Notes under the pieces: generated by a model | What the model saw: the letters and a program-made list of their open reading frames with translations, nothing else | Databases searched by the model: none | Told to the model about the DNA's origin: nothing | In this document: one piece after another, positions 52,367 to 60,918 of the stretch | How the letters are laid out: every line of letters begins with the position of its first letter | Position numbering within the stretch: position 1 is the first letter of the stretch | Assembly: GCA_018436705.1 (NCBI GenBank) | Contig: JAHDLA010000004.1 | Span: 124,001 to 188,000, forward strand | Source of the DNA: Sedimentibacter sp. | Lineage (GTDB): Bacteria > Bacillota > Clostridia > Tissierellales > Sedimentibacteraceae | Reading direction: 5' to 3' | Length of the DNA: 64,000 nucleotides | Position numbers and translations under genes: made by a program

Positions 52367-52897
52367 ATGAATTTAAAAAGTGTACTTGAAAGCTTACTTT
52401 TTGCTTGGGGAGAACCTCTAAATGTAAATGAAATATCAAAATTATTGAATATGCCTGTTCACAAAGTTACTGCTGCCTTGGATGAAATGGCAGATCAATT
52501 TTCTATGGATACCGACAGGGGGCTTATTCTCCAGAAGTTTGGCAGTTCTTATCAATTAACAACAAAAAAAGCAAATTTTGAATTTATTCAAAATCTGCTG
52601 CAAACAACTGTAAATAGAAGCCTGTCTACCGCTTCAATGGAGACATTATCTATAATAGCATACAAACAGCCTGTTACAAAAGTTGAAATAGAACTAATAA
52701 GAGGAGTTAAGTGCTCAAACGTAGTTAAAGGTCTTGTAGAAAAAGGACTTATTAAAGAGGTTGGTAAGCTGGATAAACCGGGAAGACCATCTCTATATGC
52801 AACAACTGATGGATTTTTAAAGCACTTCGGTCTTAATTCCATCGATGAACTTCCTGCATTGAAAATAGAATTTGAGGAGGGAAAAAAAGCAACGTAG
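52367..52897 (+). CDS. scpB: Segregation and condensation protein B
   Basis: A 176-residue tandem winged-helix partner of ScpA and SMC. Signature ETLSIIAYKQPVTKVEIE and RGVKCSNVVKGLVEKGLI. AGGAG lies 5 nt before ATG 52367. Its stop codon falls between the terminator arms. Confidence 0.96.
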   Translation: MNLKSVLESLLFAWGEPLNVNEISKLLNMPVHKVTAALDEMADQFSMDTDRGLILQKFGSSYQLTTKKANFEFIQNLLQTTVNRSLSTASMETLSIIAYKQPVTKVEIELIRGVKCSNVVKGLVEKGLIKEVGKLDKPGRPSLYATTDGFLKHFGLNSIDELPALKIEFEEGKKAT

Positions 52898-52919
52898 AAA
52901 CAAGCGTTGCTTTTATTTT
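52885..52919 (+). terminator. Terminator at the end of scpB
   Basis: AAAAGCAACG and CGTTGCTTTT, 10-base loop, then ATTTTA. The scpB stop lies inside the loop side, and the next gene starts 5 bp after the T-run. Confidence 0.75.
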
Positions 52920-52924
52920 ACAAT

Positions 52925-53296
52925 ATGGTGATTTGGATTGTATTTGTATTAGTCGGGGGACTGCTGTTTGTGTATTTTAATTTTAAGATATGGCTTAAAT
53001 GCAATATATCTATATCATTTATTAAAATTAAAATCAGCTACAGGATATTAAAAAAAGAACACGTACAGAACAAAAAATTTTATTATGTAGATTTCTTCAG
53101 AAAAACAGCAAAACGATATAGCAGCATAAAATCGAAAAAAATTTATCCTTATTTAAAACATCTAAAAAAAGCTGCAAGGCTTTTTATAGTAAAAAATATA
53201 TATTTTTATCCTGAATGTATTGATGACGTTTCATCATTTGCATTTGAATTTATGATTGTAAATAATGTTATAAAAAGACCGATTCTAAGAAAATAA
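52925..53296 (+). CDS. Short membrane-anchored protein, DUF2953/YtfI-like by position
   Basis: A 123-residue very basic protein with an N-terminal membrane helix (MVIWIVFVLVGGLLFVYFN) and a Lys/Tyr-rich rest. In clostridia a DUF2953 (YtfI) protein lies here, between scpB and ytfJ, and it has the same start layout, but it is normally longer, about 200 residues. So this one is a short or degraded version. No ribosome site is seen before the ATG, and a terminator lies immediately upstream, so it may be poorly expressed. Confidence 0.5.
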   Translation: MVIWIVFVLVGGLLFVYFNFKIWLKCNISISFIKIKISYRILKKEHVQNKKFYYVDFFRKTAKRYSSIKSKKIYPYLKHLKKAARLFIVKNIYFYPECIDDVSSFAFEFMIVNNVIKRPILRK

Positions 53297-53304
53297 GAAT
53301 CGGT
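53278..53304 (+). terminator. Terminator after the YtfI-like gene
   Basis: ACCGATTCT and AGAATCGGT, 9-base loop, followed by TATATTTCTCCTTTTT. Confidence 0.65.
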
Positions 53305-53362
53305 TATATTTCTCCTTTTTCAGGGCATACTGTATTTAAAATACATTTTGAAAGGGGATATT

Positions 53363-53743
53363 ATGAGTAATGATATACAAAGTATTATTAAAACAACCTT
53401 GGAAAATATAAATAATCTGACTGAAAATGAAAAACTTATAAGCAGCAAGATTTCCTATGATAACACAAATTATCTTGCGATTTCCAAATTGAACATGAAT
53501 TTTGTCATTGGAGGAAGCGATATAGATAAAAAAATCAGAAGTGTTGACCTTAAGCCGTTTGCAGGAGCTGCTTATGTTAATTTACAGCTTAATCCTCAAA
53601 TACTTATTTATGAAACCATCAACAAAGATGTAAGGACTATTAACATTAACAACGAAACAACTGCCGGCGACCTGACATCATCTATTCTAAACATAATGTC
53701 ATTCATAAAAGAAGTGAGGGAGAAAAAGGATTGTGAGTATTAA
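53363..53743 (+). CDS. Divergent GerW/YtfJ-like spore protein
   Basis: A 126-residue protein. The segment NYLAISKLNMNFVIGGSD corresponds to the ISKVSFGFAAGGSD-type core of YtfJ/GerW proteins, and the start (IQSIIKTTLENINNL) also fits. YtfJ is a sporulation protein needed for a germination response in Bacillus. Position between scpB and dacB is the same as in other clostridia. The protein is too divergent for certainty. AAAGGGG precedes the ATG and it overlaps dacB by 11 bp. Confidence 0.6.
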   Translation: MSNDIQSIIKTTLENINNLTENEKLISSKISYDNTNYLAISKLNMNFVIGGSDIDKKIRSVDLKPFAGAAYVNLQLNPQILIYETINKDVRTININNETTAGDLTSSILNIMSFIKEVREKKDCEY

Positions 53744-54779
53744 AAATATAAAAATTTTATTTTTTACGGCTCTAATGTTAATCTGTAGCCTAAATTACAA
53801 TATTGCCAAAGCTATACCCGAAGTATCTGCTCAATCTTATATAGTAGTGGATTCTGATTCAGGAAGAATACTATGTTCAAGGAATCCAAATGAAAAATTA
53901 CCCATAGCAAGTACTACAAAGATTATAACAACAATTTTAGCTATTGAGAACATAGATGACATAGATAAAAAAATTGAAGTTCCGGCATCATGCACAGGCA
54001 TTGAAGGCTCCAGCATATATTTGAGGCCTAAACAAAAAGTTTCTATAAAGGATTTGCTGTATGGGACTATGCTCCGCTCAGGCAATGATGCTGCAAGCGC
54101 ACTAGCTCTTTATACAGGAAGAACATCAGAGGACAAATTTGTGGAAATGATGAACGAAAAAGCGTATGAGCTTGGGGCTTTCAACACTAATTTTGAAAAT
54201 CCTCACGGCCTTCATAATGATAACCACTATTCCACTGCATATGACCTGGCTTTAATCAGTCGCCATGCCATGAAAAATGATACATTTAAGGCTATATCTT
54301 CTGCTGAAAAGTATAAAGCAGAAAGTGTTAATACTATATTTTATAATAAAAACAAGGTTGTTCATGAGTATGAGTACGGCAACGGTATAAAAATTGGTTA
54401 CACGAAAGCCGCAGGCAGATGCTTAGTTGCATCAGCTGAAAAAGACGGAACTGAGATTATAGTGGTAGTTTTAAACGACGGCAACTGGTTTTCTGACAGC
54501 TACAATTTGTTTGACTGGGCTTTCGAAAATTATAAAAGTTATCAGATTGTTGAAGAAGGGCAATTTGCGGGCAGAATGTCAAGCGGAAATCCTGTTTTCA
54601 TATCGGACAGCTTCAGTTACCTGCTGTCAGAAGATGAAACAGAAAATATACGTTATGAATTAAATATTACGGCTCCCCATATTTTGAACAAAGACAACAA
54701 AGCTATTTGCGGAGAATACAATATATACCTGAATAATGAATTGATTCACACTGGGAGTCTTGTAACTGAAAATAAATAA
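53733..54779 (+). CDS. dacB: D-alanyl-D-alanine carboxypeptidase (DacB type)
   Basis: A 348-residue penicillin-binding protein. Signal peptide to about residue 26 (AKA), SxxK at Ser60-Lys63 (IASTTK), SGN at RSGNDAAS, and the KTG position is IGYTKAAGRC, KIGYTK, where the usual K-T-G is replaced by K-I-G. It trims peptidoglycan; spore cortex synthesis is the probable setting because of its ytfJ neighbour. It begins at GTG 53733 after AAAAGGA. It is the second such enzyme in the window. Confidence 0.9.
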   Translation: MSIKNIKILFFTALMLICSLNYNIAKAIPEVSAQSYIVVDSDSGRILCSRNPNEKLPIASTTKIITTILAIENIDDIDKKIEVPASCTGIEGSSIYLRPKQKVSIKDLLYGTMLRSGNDAASALALYTGRTSEDKFVEMMNEKAYELGAFNTNFENPHGLHNDNHYSTAYDLALISRHAMKNDTFKAISSAEKYKAESVNTIFYNKNKVVHEYEYGNGIKIGYTKAAGRCLVASAEKDGTEIIVVVLNDGNWFSDSYNLFDWAFENYKSYQIVEEGQFAGRMSSGNPVFISDSFSYLLSEDETENIRYELNITAPHILNKDNKAICGEYNIYLNNELIHTGSLVTENK

Positions 54780-54789
54780 TGTAAAACTG

Positions 54790-54820
54790 GGCAGCTGATT
54801 ACAAAAAGCTGCCTTTTTTT
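54790..54820 (+). terminator. Terminator after dacB
   Basis: GGCAGCT and AGCTGCC, 10-base loop, then TTTTTTT. Confidence 0.9.
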
Positions 54821-54836
54821 GCGGTATATTTTAAAG

Positions 54837-54865
54837 TTGTTACATTGCCGTTATAATGATATAAT
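54837..54865 (+). promoter_or_regulatory. Sigma-A promoter of rluB-mnmM
   Basis: TTGTTA, 17-bp spacer, TATAAT. The same hexamers and spacing recur before cmk. Confidence 0.65.
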
Positions 54866-54904
54866 AGAGATAAAATAATGCTTAATCAAAAAAGGCGGAA
54901 ACAT

Positions 54905-55627
54905 ATGAAGTCAGAAAGATTGCAAAAATACATTGCCCGCAGCGGTGTTACATCAAGACGTAAAGCAGAGGAACTTATACTTTCCGGCAAAGTTAAGGTT
55001 AACGAAAAAACTGTAACTGAACTTGGAACAAAAATAGATCCTGAAAGTGACATCGTATTGGTCAATAACCAAAAAATACATGAGGTAAAAAACCACGTAT
55101 ACATAAAATTATATAAACCTGAAGGATACGTAACAACTGTAAAGGATCAATTCAACAGAAAAACAGTCATGGATTTGATTAACGCGAAAGAGAGGGTATA
55201 CCCCATAGGAAGGCTCGACTATAACACATCCGGTCTGTTGCTGCTTACAAATGACGGAGACTTGGCAAACAAGCTCATGCATCCGAAATATAATATTTAT
55301 AAGACCTACATAGCTGAAGCTAAAGGAAGAATAACTGAAGACTCCATGAATATACTTAGAACAGGTGTGGTAATTGAAAACTACAAGACAGCACCTGCAA
55401 GAGTTAAGCTTATAAAATATAAACAATCCAGCTCTATTGTACAGATCAGTATTCATGAAGGGAAAAACAGGCAAATCAGAAAAATGTTTGAAGCTGTTGG
55501 TCATACTGTTACGGAACTAAAAAGAACATCGTTGGGCAAAATCAATTTAGGCGATTTAAATCCCGGCTGTTGGAAATATTTGAATAACGAAGAAATACAA
55601 TTTTTGAAAAATAACCAGGAGGGCTAA
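54905..55627 (+). CDS. rluB: 23S rRNA pseudouridine synthase RluB-like
   Basis: A 240-residue RsuA/RluB-type pseudouridine synthase: S4 domain (1-60) and catalytic domain with Asp105 in GRLDYNTSGLLLLTNDG. Members modify 23S rRNA near the peptidyl transferase centre (U2605). AAAGGCGG supports ATG 54905 over 54878. It is the typical neighbour of scpB in Firmicutes. Confidence 0.92.
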   Translation: MKSERLQKYIARSGVTSRRKAEELILSGKVKVNEKTVTELGTKIDPESDIVLVNNQKIHEVKNHVYIKLYKPEGYVTTVKDQFNRKTVMDLINAKERVYPIGRLDYNTSGLLLLTNDGDLANKLMHPKYNIYKTYIAEAKGRITEDSMNILRTGVVIENYKTAPARVKLIKYKQSSSIVQISIHEGKNRQIRKMFEAVGHTVTELKRTSLGKINLGDLNPGCWKYLNNEEIQFLKNNQEG

Positions 55628-55632
55628 GCTAA

Positions 55633-56208
55633 ATGGAAGACGGTAAGTACGGAAAGCTTGTGAACTTTGTGCATTCTCTCATTAAACAAAGTTACTGCGA
55701 AACAGAAAATCTAAGGTTTATTGATGCAACATGCGGAAACGGGTTTGATACTCTTTTCTTATGCAAGGTTGCCGGACAAAATGGCCATGTAACTTCATTC
55801 GATATACAGGAGCAGGCCATAGCAAGAACAAAAGATCTTTTAAATTCCAACATGGAATACGTTAATTATGAGCTTATTCATGATTCTCACGAGTATATTG
55901 GCAAGTATATAAACCACAACATCGATGCAGCTGTTTTTAATCTTGGGTATCTTCCTTATTCAGACAAAACAGTTACCACCAATGGTGAGACAACCATACG
56001 AGCTATGCAAAATATGCTTCCGCTGCTAAAAAAGGACGGCAGAATTTTTATAACAACTTACATAACTCATGATACAGGAGAAGAAATGAAAGATATATCA
56101 TTTTATCTACGCTCTCTTGACAAAACAGAATACAATGTGCTTCACATCAATCTCATAAACAAGGAAAATACTCCGCCGGAACTGTTTATTATAGAAAAAA
56201 ATGCATGA
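55633..56208 (+). CDS. mnmM: SAM-dependent methyltransferase, MnmM/YtqB-like
   Basis: A 191-residue class I methyltransferase with FIDATCGNGFDTLFL (motif I, about 24-38), SFDIQEQAI and NLGYLPYSDKT. YtqB/MnmM methylates the 5-aminomethyl group of U34 to make mnm5U in tRNA. The N-L-G-Y-L-P motif and the size fit. It begins 5 bp after rluB. Confidence 0.8.
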   Translation: MEDGKYGKLVNFVHSLIKQSYCETENLRFIDATCGNGFDTLFLCKVAGQNGHVTSFDIQEQAIARTKDLLNSNMEYVNYELIHDSHEYIGKYINHNIDAAVFNLGYLPYSDKTVTTNGETTIRAMQNMLPLLKKDGRIFITTYITHDTGEEMKDISFYLRSLDKTEYNVLHINLINKENTPPELFIIEKNA

Positions 56209-56236
56209 TAGGCAAAAAAGCCTTCATGCATTTTTT
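56196..56236 (+). terminator. Terminator after mnmM
   Basis: AAAAAATGCATGA and TCATGCATTTTTT, 15-base loop with an inner GGC/GCC pair. The mnmM stop is within the left arm. Confidence 0.9.
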
Positions 56237-56400
56237 ATATTTTATGCATAAGAGTATAATAAACTTTTTTTATCAAAAGCAGCTATTCTCAATATATACA
56301 GGTTCATAAAAGAATATAATATGTTATTTTACTTATAGCATAAATAATTTTTTATGGATTTGCTTCTTCTTAAAACATTGATTTTGCATTTGATGAATCT

Positions 56401-56462
56401 TTTCTTGCAAATCTTTGTAATTTTGAAATTTTTCTTGCAAAATTATATTTTTGTGCTATCAT
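56401..56462 (+). promoter_or_regulatory. korDABC promoter with two direct repeats
   Basis: TTGCAA (56435-56440), 16-bp spacer with TG (TGCTATCAT, extended -10), TATCAT. The decamer TTTCTTGCAA occurs at 56401-56410 and 56431-56440, exactly 30 bp (about three helical turns) apart, the second over the -35. Confidence 0.55.
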
Positions 56463-56500
56463 AGACTTAAGGATAGGAAATAGGAGGATGTTATAAAAAA

Positions 56501-56707
56501 ATGGCTGATAATAAAAAGCTTCTGCAAAACATAGACTGGTGCAAGGGATGTGGCATATGTGTAGGGTTTTGTCCGAAGCAAATTCTAAAAATTGAAAATG
56601 AAAAATGTGTAATAGCTTATCCTGAAAAATGTATTTTCTGCGGTCAATGTGAGCTTAGATGCCCAGATAATGCTATTTATATTGTAGGAGGTAGTAAAAA
56701 TGAGTAG
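56501..56707 (+). CDS. korD: 2-oxoacid:ferredoxin oxidoreductase, ferredoxin-like delta subunit
   Basis: A 68-residue 2x[4Fe-4S] ferredoxin with CKGCGICVGFCPKQI and CIFCGQCELRCPDNAI. It passes electrons from the KorAB active site to ferredoxin. The AGGAGG is 13 nt before the ATG, longer than usual. It overlaps korA by 8 bp. Confidence 0.93.
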   Translation: MADNKKLLQNIDWCKGCGICVGFCPKQILKIENEKCVIAYPEKCIFCGQCELRCPDNAIYIVGGSKNE

Positions 56708-57842
56708 CAAAGACGGATATAAGTTAGTTCAAGGCAACGAAGCATGCGTTGAGGGAGCTTTGGCTGCCGGCATGAAGTTTTATGCCGGATATCCAATTAC
56801 ACCTTCTACTGAAATAGCAGAAATCTCTGCTCAAAAATTACCTCAGGTAGGTGGAAAATTCATACAGATGGAAGATGAGTTAGCAAGTATGGCAGCAATT
56901 ATAGGCGGTTCTTTAGCAGGACTTAAATCAATGACTGCAACAAGCGGCCCCGGATTTTCTTTAATGCAGGAAAATATCGGATATGCAACAATTGCGGAGA
57001 TTCCTTGTGTAGTTGTCAATGTCCAAAGAGGAGGCCCGAGTACCGGAATGCCGACATCACCGTCGCAGGGAGATGTAATGCAGGCAAAGTGGGGAACACA
57101 CGGTGACCACCCGGCAGTTGCACTGACTCCTAACTCAGTACAAGAAACTTATGAATATACTATAAAAGCTTTTGATATAGCCGAAAAATACAGAACACCT
57201 GTTGTCCTTTTGATGGATGAAACAGTTGGTCACATGAGAGAAAAGTTGAAAGTAAAAAGTTCTTCAGAAATAGAAGCAGTAAACAGGAAGAAACCAACAT
57301 GCAAACCTGAAGAATACAAGGCTTACAGACCGGATAGAGATATGATACCTCCTTTTGCCCCGTTTGGCAATGGTTATAGATATCACGTAACCGGCCTGAC
57401 TCATGATGAAACCGGATTTCCTACTAACAGCAACATAATTTCAGGAGAACTGGTTCAAAGACTGGTTGATAAGGTAGAAAAAAATATAGATGACATAACA
57501 TATTATGAAGAATACAAAATGGATGATGCCGATATTGTTATAATTGCCTTTGGAGGAGTTTCCAGGGCAACAAAAAGTGCTATTGATCATATGCGCGAAA
57601 ATAATATTAAGGTAGGCATGTTCAGACCGATAACAATCTGGCCTTTTTTGGAAAAACAAATAAACCAGATTGCTGATAAGGCAAAGGAAATATATGTTGC
57701 AGAAATGAACTTAGGACAATACTTTCTGGAAGTTGATAGAGTAGCTGGGAAAAAATGTCCTGTCAAAAAAATAAATAAAATATCAGGTGAGTTAATTACT
57801 CCTGAGGAAATTACATACGCAGTAACAGGAGGTCGCTTATAA
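56700..57842 (+). CDS. korA: 2-oxoacid:ferredoxin oxidoreductase alpha subunit
   Basis: A 380-residue alpha subunit. FYAGYPITPSTEIAEISAQ at the start and GGPSTGMPTSPSQGD match the 2-oxoglutarate:ferredoxin type. With KorB, C and D it oxidatively decarboxylates a 2-oxoacid (probably 2-oxoglutarate to succinyl-CoA) and reduces ferredoxin; a branched-chain oxoacid is possible. Overlaps at both ends show a tight operon. The anaerobe uses it for amino-acid fermentation or biosynthesis. Confidence 0.93.
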   Translation: MSSKDGYKLVQGNEACVEGALAAGMKFYAGYPITPSTEIAEISAQKLPQVGGKFIQMEDELASMAAIIGGSLAGLKSMTATSGPGFSLMQENIGYATIAEIPCVVVNVQRGGPSTGMPTSPSQGDVMQAKWGTHGDHPAVALTPNSVQETYEYTIKAFDIAEKYRTPVVLLMDETVGHMREKLKVKSSSEIEAVNRKKPTCKPEEYKAYRPDRDMIPPFAPFGNGYRYHVTGLTHDETGFPTNSNIISGELVQRLVDKVEKNIDDITYYEEYKMDDADIVIIAFGGVSRATKSAIDHMRENNIKVGMFRPITIWPFLEKQINQIADKAKEIYVAEMNLGQYFLEVDRVAGKKCPVKKINKISGELITPEEITYAVTGGRL

Positions 57843-58678
57843 TGGGTTGCACAAATTGCAGTGATATAACAAAAAAATATTATAGAATCGAAAGATTGCC
57901 TCATATATGGTGTCCAGGCTGCGGTCACGGGACTTTGATGAACACTGTTGTCAGGGCAATAGACAAGCTGGAGCTAAACAAAGACGAGGTAGTAGTTGTT
58001 TCAGGTATAGGATGCTCATCGCGAGCACCTGGGTACTTAGATTTTAATACTCTGCATACAACACACGGACGTGCGCTTGCATTTGCCACAGGTATCAAAC
58101 TCGCAAACCCAAAGCTTCATGTTATTGTAATAATGGGAGATGGAGACAGTTCGGCAATAGGTGGCAACCACTTAATTCACGCGGCAAGACGAAATATAGA
58201 TATTACTACCATAGTATTTAACAATAATATATATGGTATGACCGGAGGCCAATTTTCTCCTACTACACCTCACGGAGATTTTGCAACAACTGCTCCGTTC
58301 GGTAACATAGATAAACCGTTTGACCTATGTAACCTAGCACAGGGAGCCGGAGCAACGTTTGTGGGAAGAGGAACGGCATACCATGCGTTGCTTATGCAGA
58401 AACTCATAGAAAAAGGACTGCAAAATAAAGGTTTTTCATTTATTGAAGGACTAAGTTTATGTCCTACATATTACGGTCGAAAAAATAAAAAGGGAAATGC
58501 ATTGAAAATGCATGAATTCTTGAAAGACAACTGCGTAGACAAAAGGGTTGTCGACAAAGACCCTGAAAAAGGCAAGAATAAAATTCTTATAGGAGAATTT
58601 TACAATAATCCGAAGATAGAATATACAGAAGGTTATCAGGTTATTATTGATAAATTTCAGAAGTTGGGGGAAATGTAA
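57842..58678 (+). CDS. korB: 2-oxoacid:ferredoxin oxidoreductase beta subunit
   Basis: A 278-residue TPP-binding beta subunit. The TPP/Mg motif is MGDGDSSAIGGNHLIHAARR, with FNNNIYGMTGGQFSPTTP behind it and an N-terminal CPGCGHG. It starts on the last base of korA. Confidence 0.94.
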   Translation: MGCTNCSDITKKYYRIERLPHIWCPGCGHGTLMNTVVRAIDKLELNKDEVVVVSGIGCSSRAPGYLDFNTLHTTHGRALAFATGIKLANPKLHVIVIMGDGDSSAIGGNHLIHAARRNIDITTIVFNNNIYGMTGGQFSPTTPHGDFATTAPFGNIDKPFDLCNLAQGAGATFVGRGTAYHALLMQKLIEKGLQNKGFSFIEGLSLCPTYYGRKNKKGNALKMHEFLKDNCVDKRVVDKDPEKGKNKILIGEFYNNPKIEYTEGYQVIIDKFQKLGEM

Positions 58679-59218
58679 ATGTTTCAAAAAATAGAATTAA
58701 GACTCAGCGGTTCAGGGGGTCAGGGAGTAATTCTAGCAGCAATAATTTTAGCAGATGCTGCCATTGAAGAGGGGAAAAACGCAATTCAAACTCAGTCGTA
58801 TGGACCGGAGGCAAGAGGTGGAGCCAGCAAAGCTGAAGTAATTATAAGCAACGATGAAATAAAATTTCCTAAAGTGACGGAATGTAACATTTTATTGGCC
58901 TTAACACAAAATTCATACGATAAATATGTTGCATCTTTGAGTAAAGATGGTATACTAGTAGTCGACGAAAGTGTTAATGTTAATATGAACGCATCCTTTA
59001 AAATATTTAAGCTTCCTATATTGGACACAGCTCAAAATAAGTTGGGTACTCATTTGGTAGCAAATATTATTTCTGTAGGAGCACTCTACGGTTTGATTGG
59101 CGAAGAAGTGATCAGCAGAGATGTTATGGTTCGCTCAATATCTAACAGGGTTCCACCTGTTACGGTTGAAAAAAACTTATGCGCTTTTGAAGAAGGTATT
59201 AAACTTATCAGAGGTTGA
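58679..59218 (+). CDS. korC: 2-oxoacid:ferredoxin oxidoreductase gamma subunit
   Basis: A 179-residue gamma subunit with LRLSGSGGQGVILAAIILAD and QTQSYGPEARGGASKAEVI, the classical signature. It follows korB without a gap. The RpiR-type regulator starts 2 bp after its stop. Confidence 0.94.
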   Translation: MFQKIELRLSGSGGQGVILAAIILADAAIEEGKNAIQTQSYGPEARGGASKAEVIISNDEIKFPKVTECNILLALTQNSYDKYVASLSKDGILVVDESVNVNMNASFKIFKLPILDTAQNKLGTHLVANIISVGALYGLIGEEVISRDVMVRSISNRVPPVTVEKNLCAFEEGIKLIRG

Positions 59219-59220
59219 TT

Positions 59221-60087
59221 ATGAGCAATAATAATGATTTACTACAAAATATAAAAAGTAATTACTATAAATTCAGCAAAGGGCAGAAACAAATAGCACA
59301 GTTTATTATTGATCACTATGACAAAGCTGCATTTATGACTGCGGCAAAAATAGGAGAAACTGTAGATGTAAGTGAATCTACAGTAGTGCGATTTGCCAGT
59401 TCCATAGGTTACTCAGGTTTTCCGGAACTGCAGAAAGCATTGCAGGTATTGATAAAAAACAAACTGACTACGGTGCAAAGAATAGGGCTGGATGATGACA
59501 TTATAAACGATATAGACAAACTTCACAAAAAGATCATTAAAAATGAAATGAACAGTATGAGAAGTTTGTACGAAAATATTGACACTAAGGCTTTAGATAA
59601 AGCAACGGAACTTATAATGAATGCAGATAAAGTCTACATACTTGGTCTGAGAACATCATCAACTCTGTCTAATTACCTTGGATTCTACCTTGACGTTATT
59701 CTAGACAATGTAAAAATACTTAACAACAGCGGAGTTAATTCATTGTACGAAGAAATTATAAGAATTAAAGAATCTGATGTACTGATAGTAATCAGCTATC
59801 CAAGATATTCAAAAATAACAGTGGACGCTACGAAATTTGTGAAAGAAAGAAAGGCAAAGATAGTTGCCGTCACAGACACAGAAGCTTCGCCTGTATACAA
59901 TATGTCAGATGTATCGCTGTTGGCAAAAAGCAACATTGTATCTTTTATAGATTCGTTGGTGGTTCCTCTTTGTATGATAAATAATCTAATTACAAATATC
60001 AGCTTAAAGGAAAAAGATGATATTGTAGAGTATTACGATAAATTAGAACAACTTTGGGACAATCACAGCATTTACCAAAACGAATAG
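59221..60087 (+). CDS. RpiR/MurR family transcriptional regulator
   Basis: A 288-residue regulator: an N-terminal HTH_6 domain (about 1-80, KIGETVDVSESTVVRFASS) and a C-terminal SIS sugar-phosphate-binding domain (about 120-260, KVYILGLRTSSTLSNYLG). RpiR proteins sense phosphosugars. AGAGGT is 7 nt before ATG 59221; a TTG at 59215 overlaps korC. Co-transcription with korDABC suggests it controls this operon, and the decamer repeats at the kor promoter are candidate sites. Confidence 0.88.
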   Translation: MSNNNDLLQNIKSNYYKFSKGQKQIAQFIIDHYDKAAFMTAAKIGETVDVSESTVVRFASSIGYSGFPELQKALQVLIKNKLTTVQRIGLDDDIINDIDKLHKKIIKNEMNSMRSLYENIDTKALDKATELIMNADKVYILGLRTSSTLSNYLGFYLDVILDNVKILNNSGVNSLYEEIIRIKESDVLIVISYPRYSKITVDATKFVKERKAKIVAVTDTEASPVYNMSDVSLLAKSNIVSFIDSLVVPLCMINNLITNISLKEKDDIVEYYDKLEQLWDNHSIYQNE

Positions 60088-60104
60088 CATTTGTGGACAC
60101 CCTA

Positions 60105-60156
60105 TGGGGACGGTTCTTTTAAAGGCTGAAATCAGTCTCCAAAAGAACCGTCCCCA
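60105..60156. repeat. GGGGACGGTTCTTTT-type palindromic element
   Basis: TGGGGACGGTTCTTTT and its exact 16-bp complement flank a 20-base loop that holds an inner CTGA/TCAG hairpin, followed by AAAATTT. Such GGGGAC-starting repeats are frequent in Firmicute genomes near REP-associated transposases. It also stands where the kor-rpiR operon needs a terminator. Confidence 0.7.
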
Positions 60157-60190
60157 AAAATTTGCCATTGTTTTTTAACTAAAAAATTTG

Positions 60191-60219
60191 TTGTTATATT
60201 TTTAAAATTGTAATATAAT
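60191..60219 (+). promoter_or_regulatory. Sigma-A promoter of cmk-plsC-ispH
   Basis: TTGTTA, 17-bp spacer, TATAAT, 39 bp before cmk. Confidence 0.65.
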
Positions 60220-60258
60220 AGTTAAGTATTTATTAAATTATCATGAAAGGAAGACCAT

Positions 60259-60918
60259 ATGATAATCGCCATAGACGGTCCTTCAGGAGCAGGTAAAAGC
60301 ACTGTTGCAAAATTGTTGAGCCAAAAATTAGGCTTTGAATACATAGATACAGGAGCTATGTATAGAGCTCTTGCACTAAAAGCTTGTATATGCAATTATG
60401 AAATCAATAAATATAACGAAAATTTAATTGATAAAATGCTTGAAAATACAACAATTGACTACAACAATAACAGTATATATCTAGACAATAAAAATGTAGA
60501 AAATTTAATAAGAGATGAAAATATATCAATTGGCGCATCTAAAATTTCCACACTGAAAAATGTACGCATTAAAATGGTAGAACTCCAAAGAAAAATAGCT
60601 GGCCATAAAAATGTAGTTATGGATGGAAGAGATATAGGAACTAAAGTTTTTCCCAATGCAGACTTTAAGTTTTTTATTACTGCATCTGAAACCACACGAG
60701 CCAAAAGGAGATACAATCAAATTGTTGAAGGTGGAATTAATGTTAATTTCGAAAATGTACTTAGAGATCTTAAAAAACGCGATATAAATGACAGAACAAG
60801 ATCAATTTCTCCCTTGATAAAAGCAGATGATGCAATTTTAATAGATACAACAAATATGAATTTGGATGATGTAGTTAAAGCTATTGTCGATATCATTGGA
60901 GGAAGCAATGTTTTATAG
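60259..60918 (+). CDS. cmk: Cytidylate kinase
   Basis: A 219-residue CMP/dCMP kinase. The P-loop is IAIDGPSGAGKSTVAK at the N-terminus, with YIDTGAMYRALALKA and VMDGRDIGTKVFPNADFKFF. AAAGGA precedes the ATG. cmk-plsC-ispH is a common clostridial operon. Confidence 0.96.
   Translation: MIIAIDGPSGAGKSTVAKLLSQKLGFEYIDTGAMYRALALKACICNYEINKYNENLIDKMLENTTIDYNNNSIYLDNKNVENLIRDENISIGASKISTLKNVRIKMVELQRKIAGHKNVVMDGRDIGTKVFPNADFKFFITASETTRAKRRYNQIVEGGINVNFENVLRDLKKRDINDRTRSISPLIKADDAILIDTTNMNLDDVVKAIVDIIGGSNVL

Noticed and set aside
58546..58557. TTGTCGACAA inside korB as a Spo0A or LexA-type site
   Set aside because: It lies in a conserved coding part and far from a promoter; likely chance.
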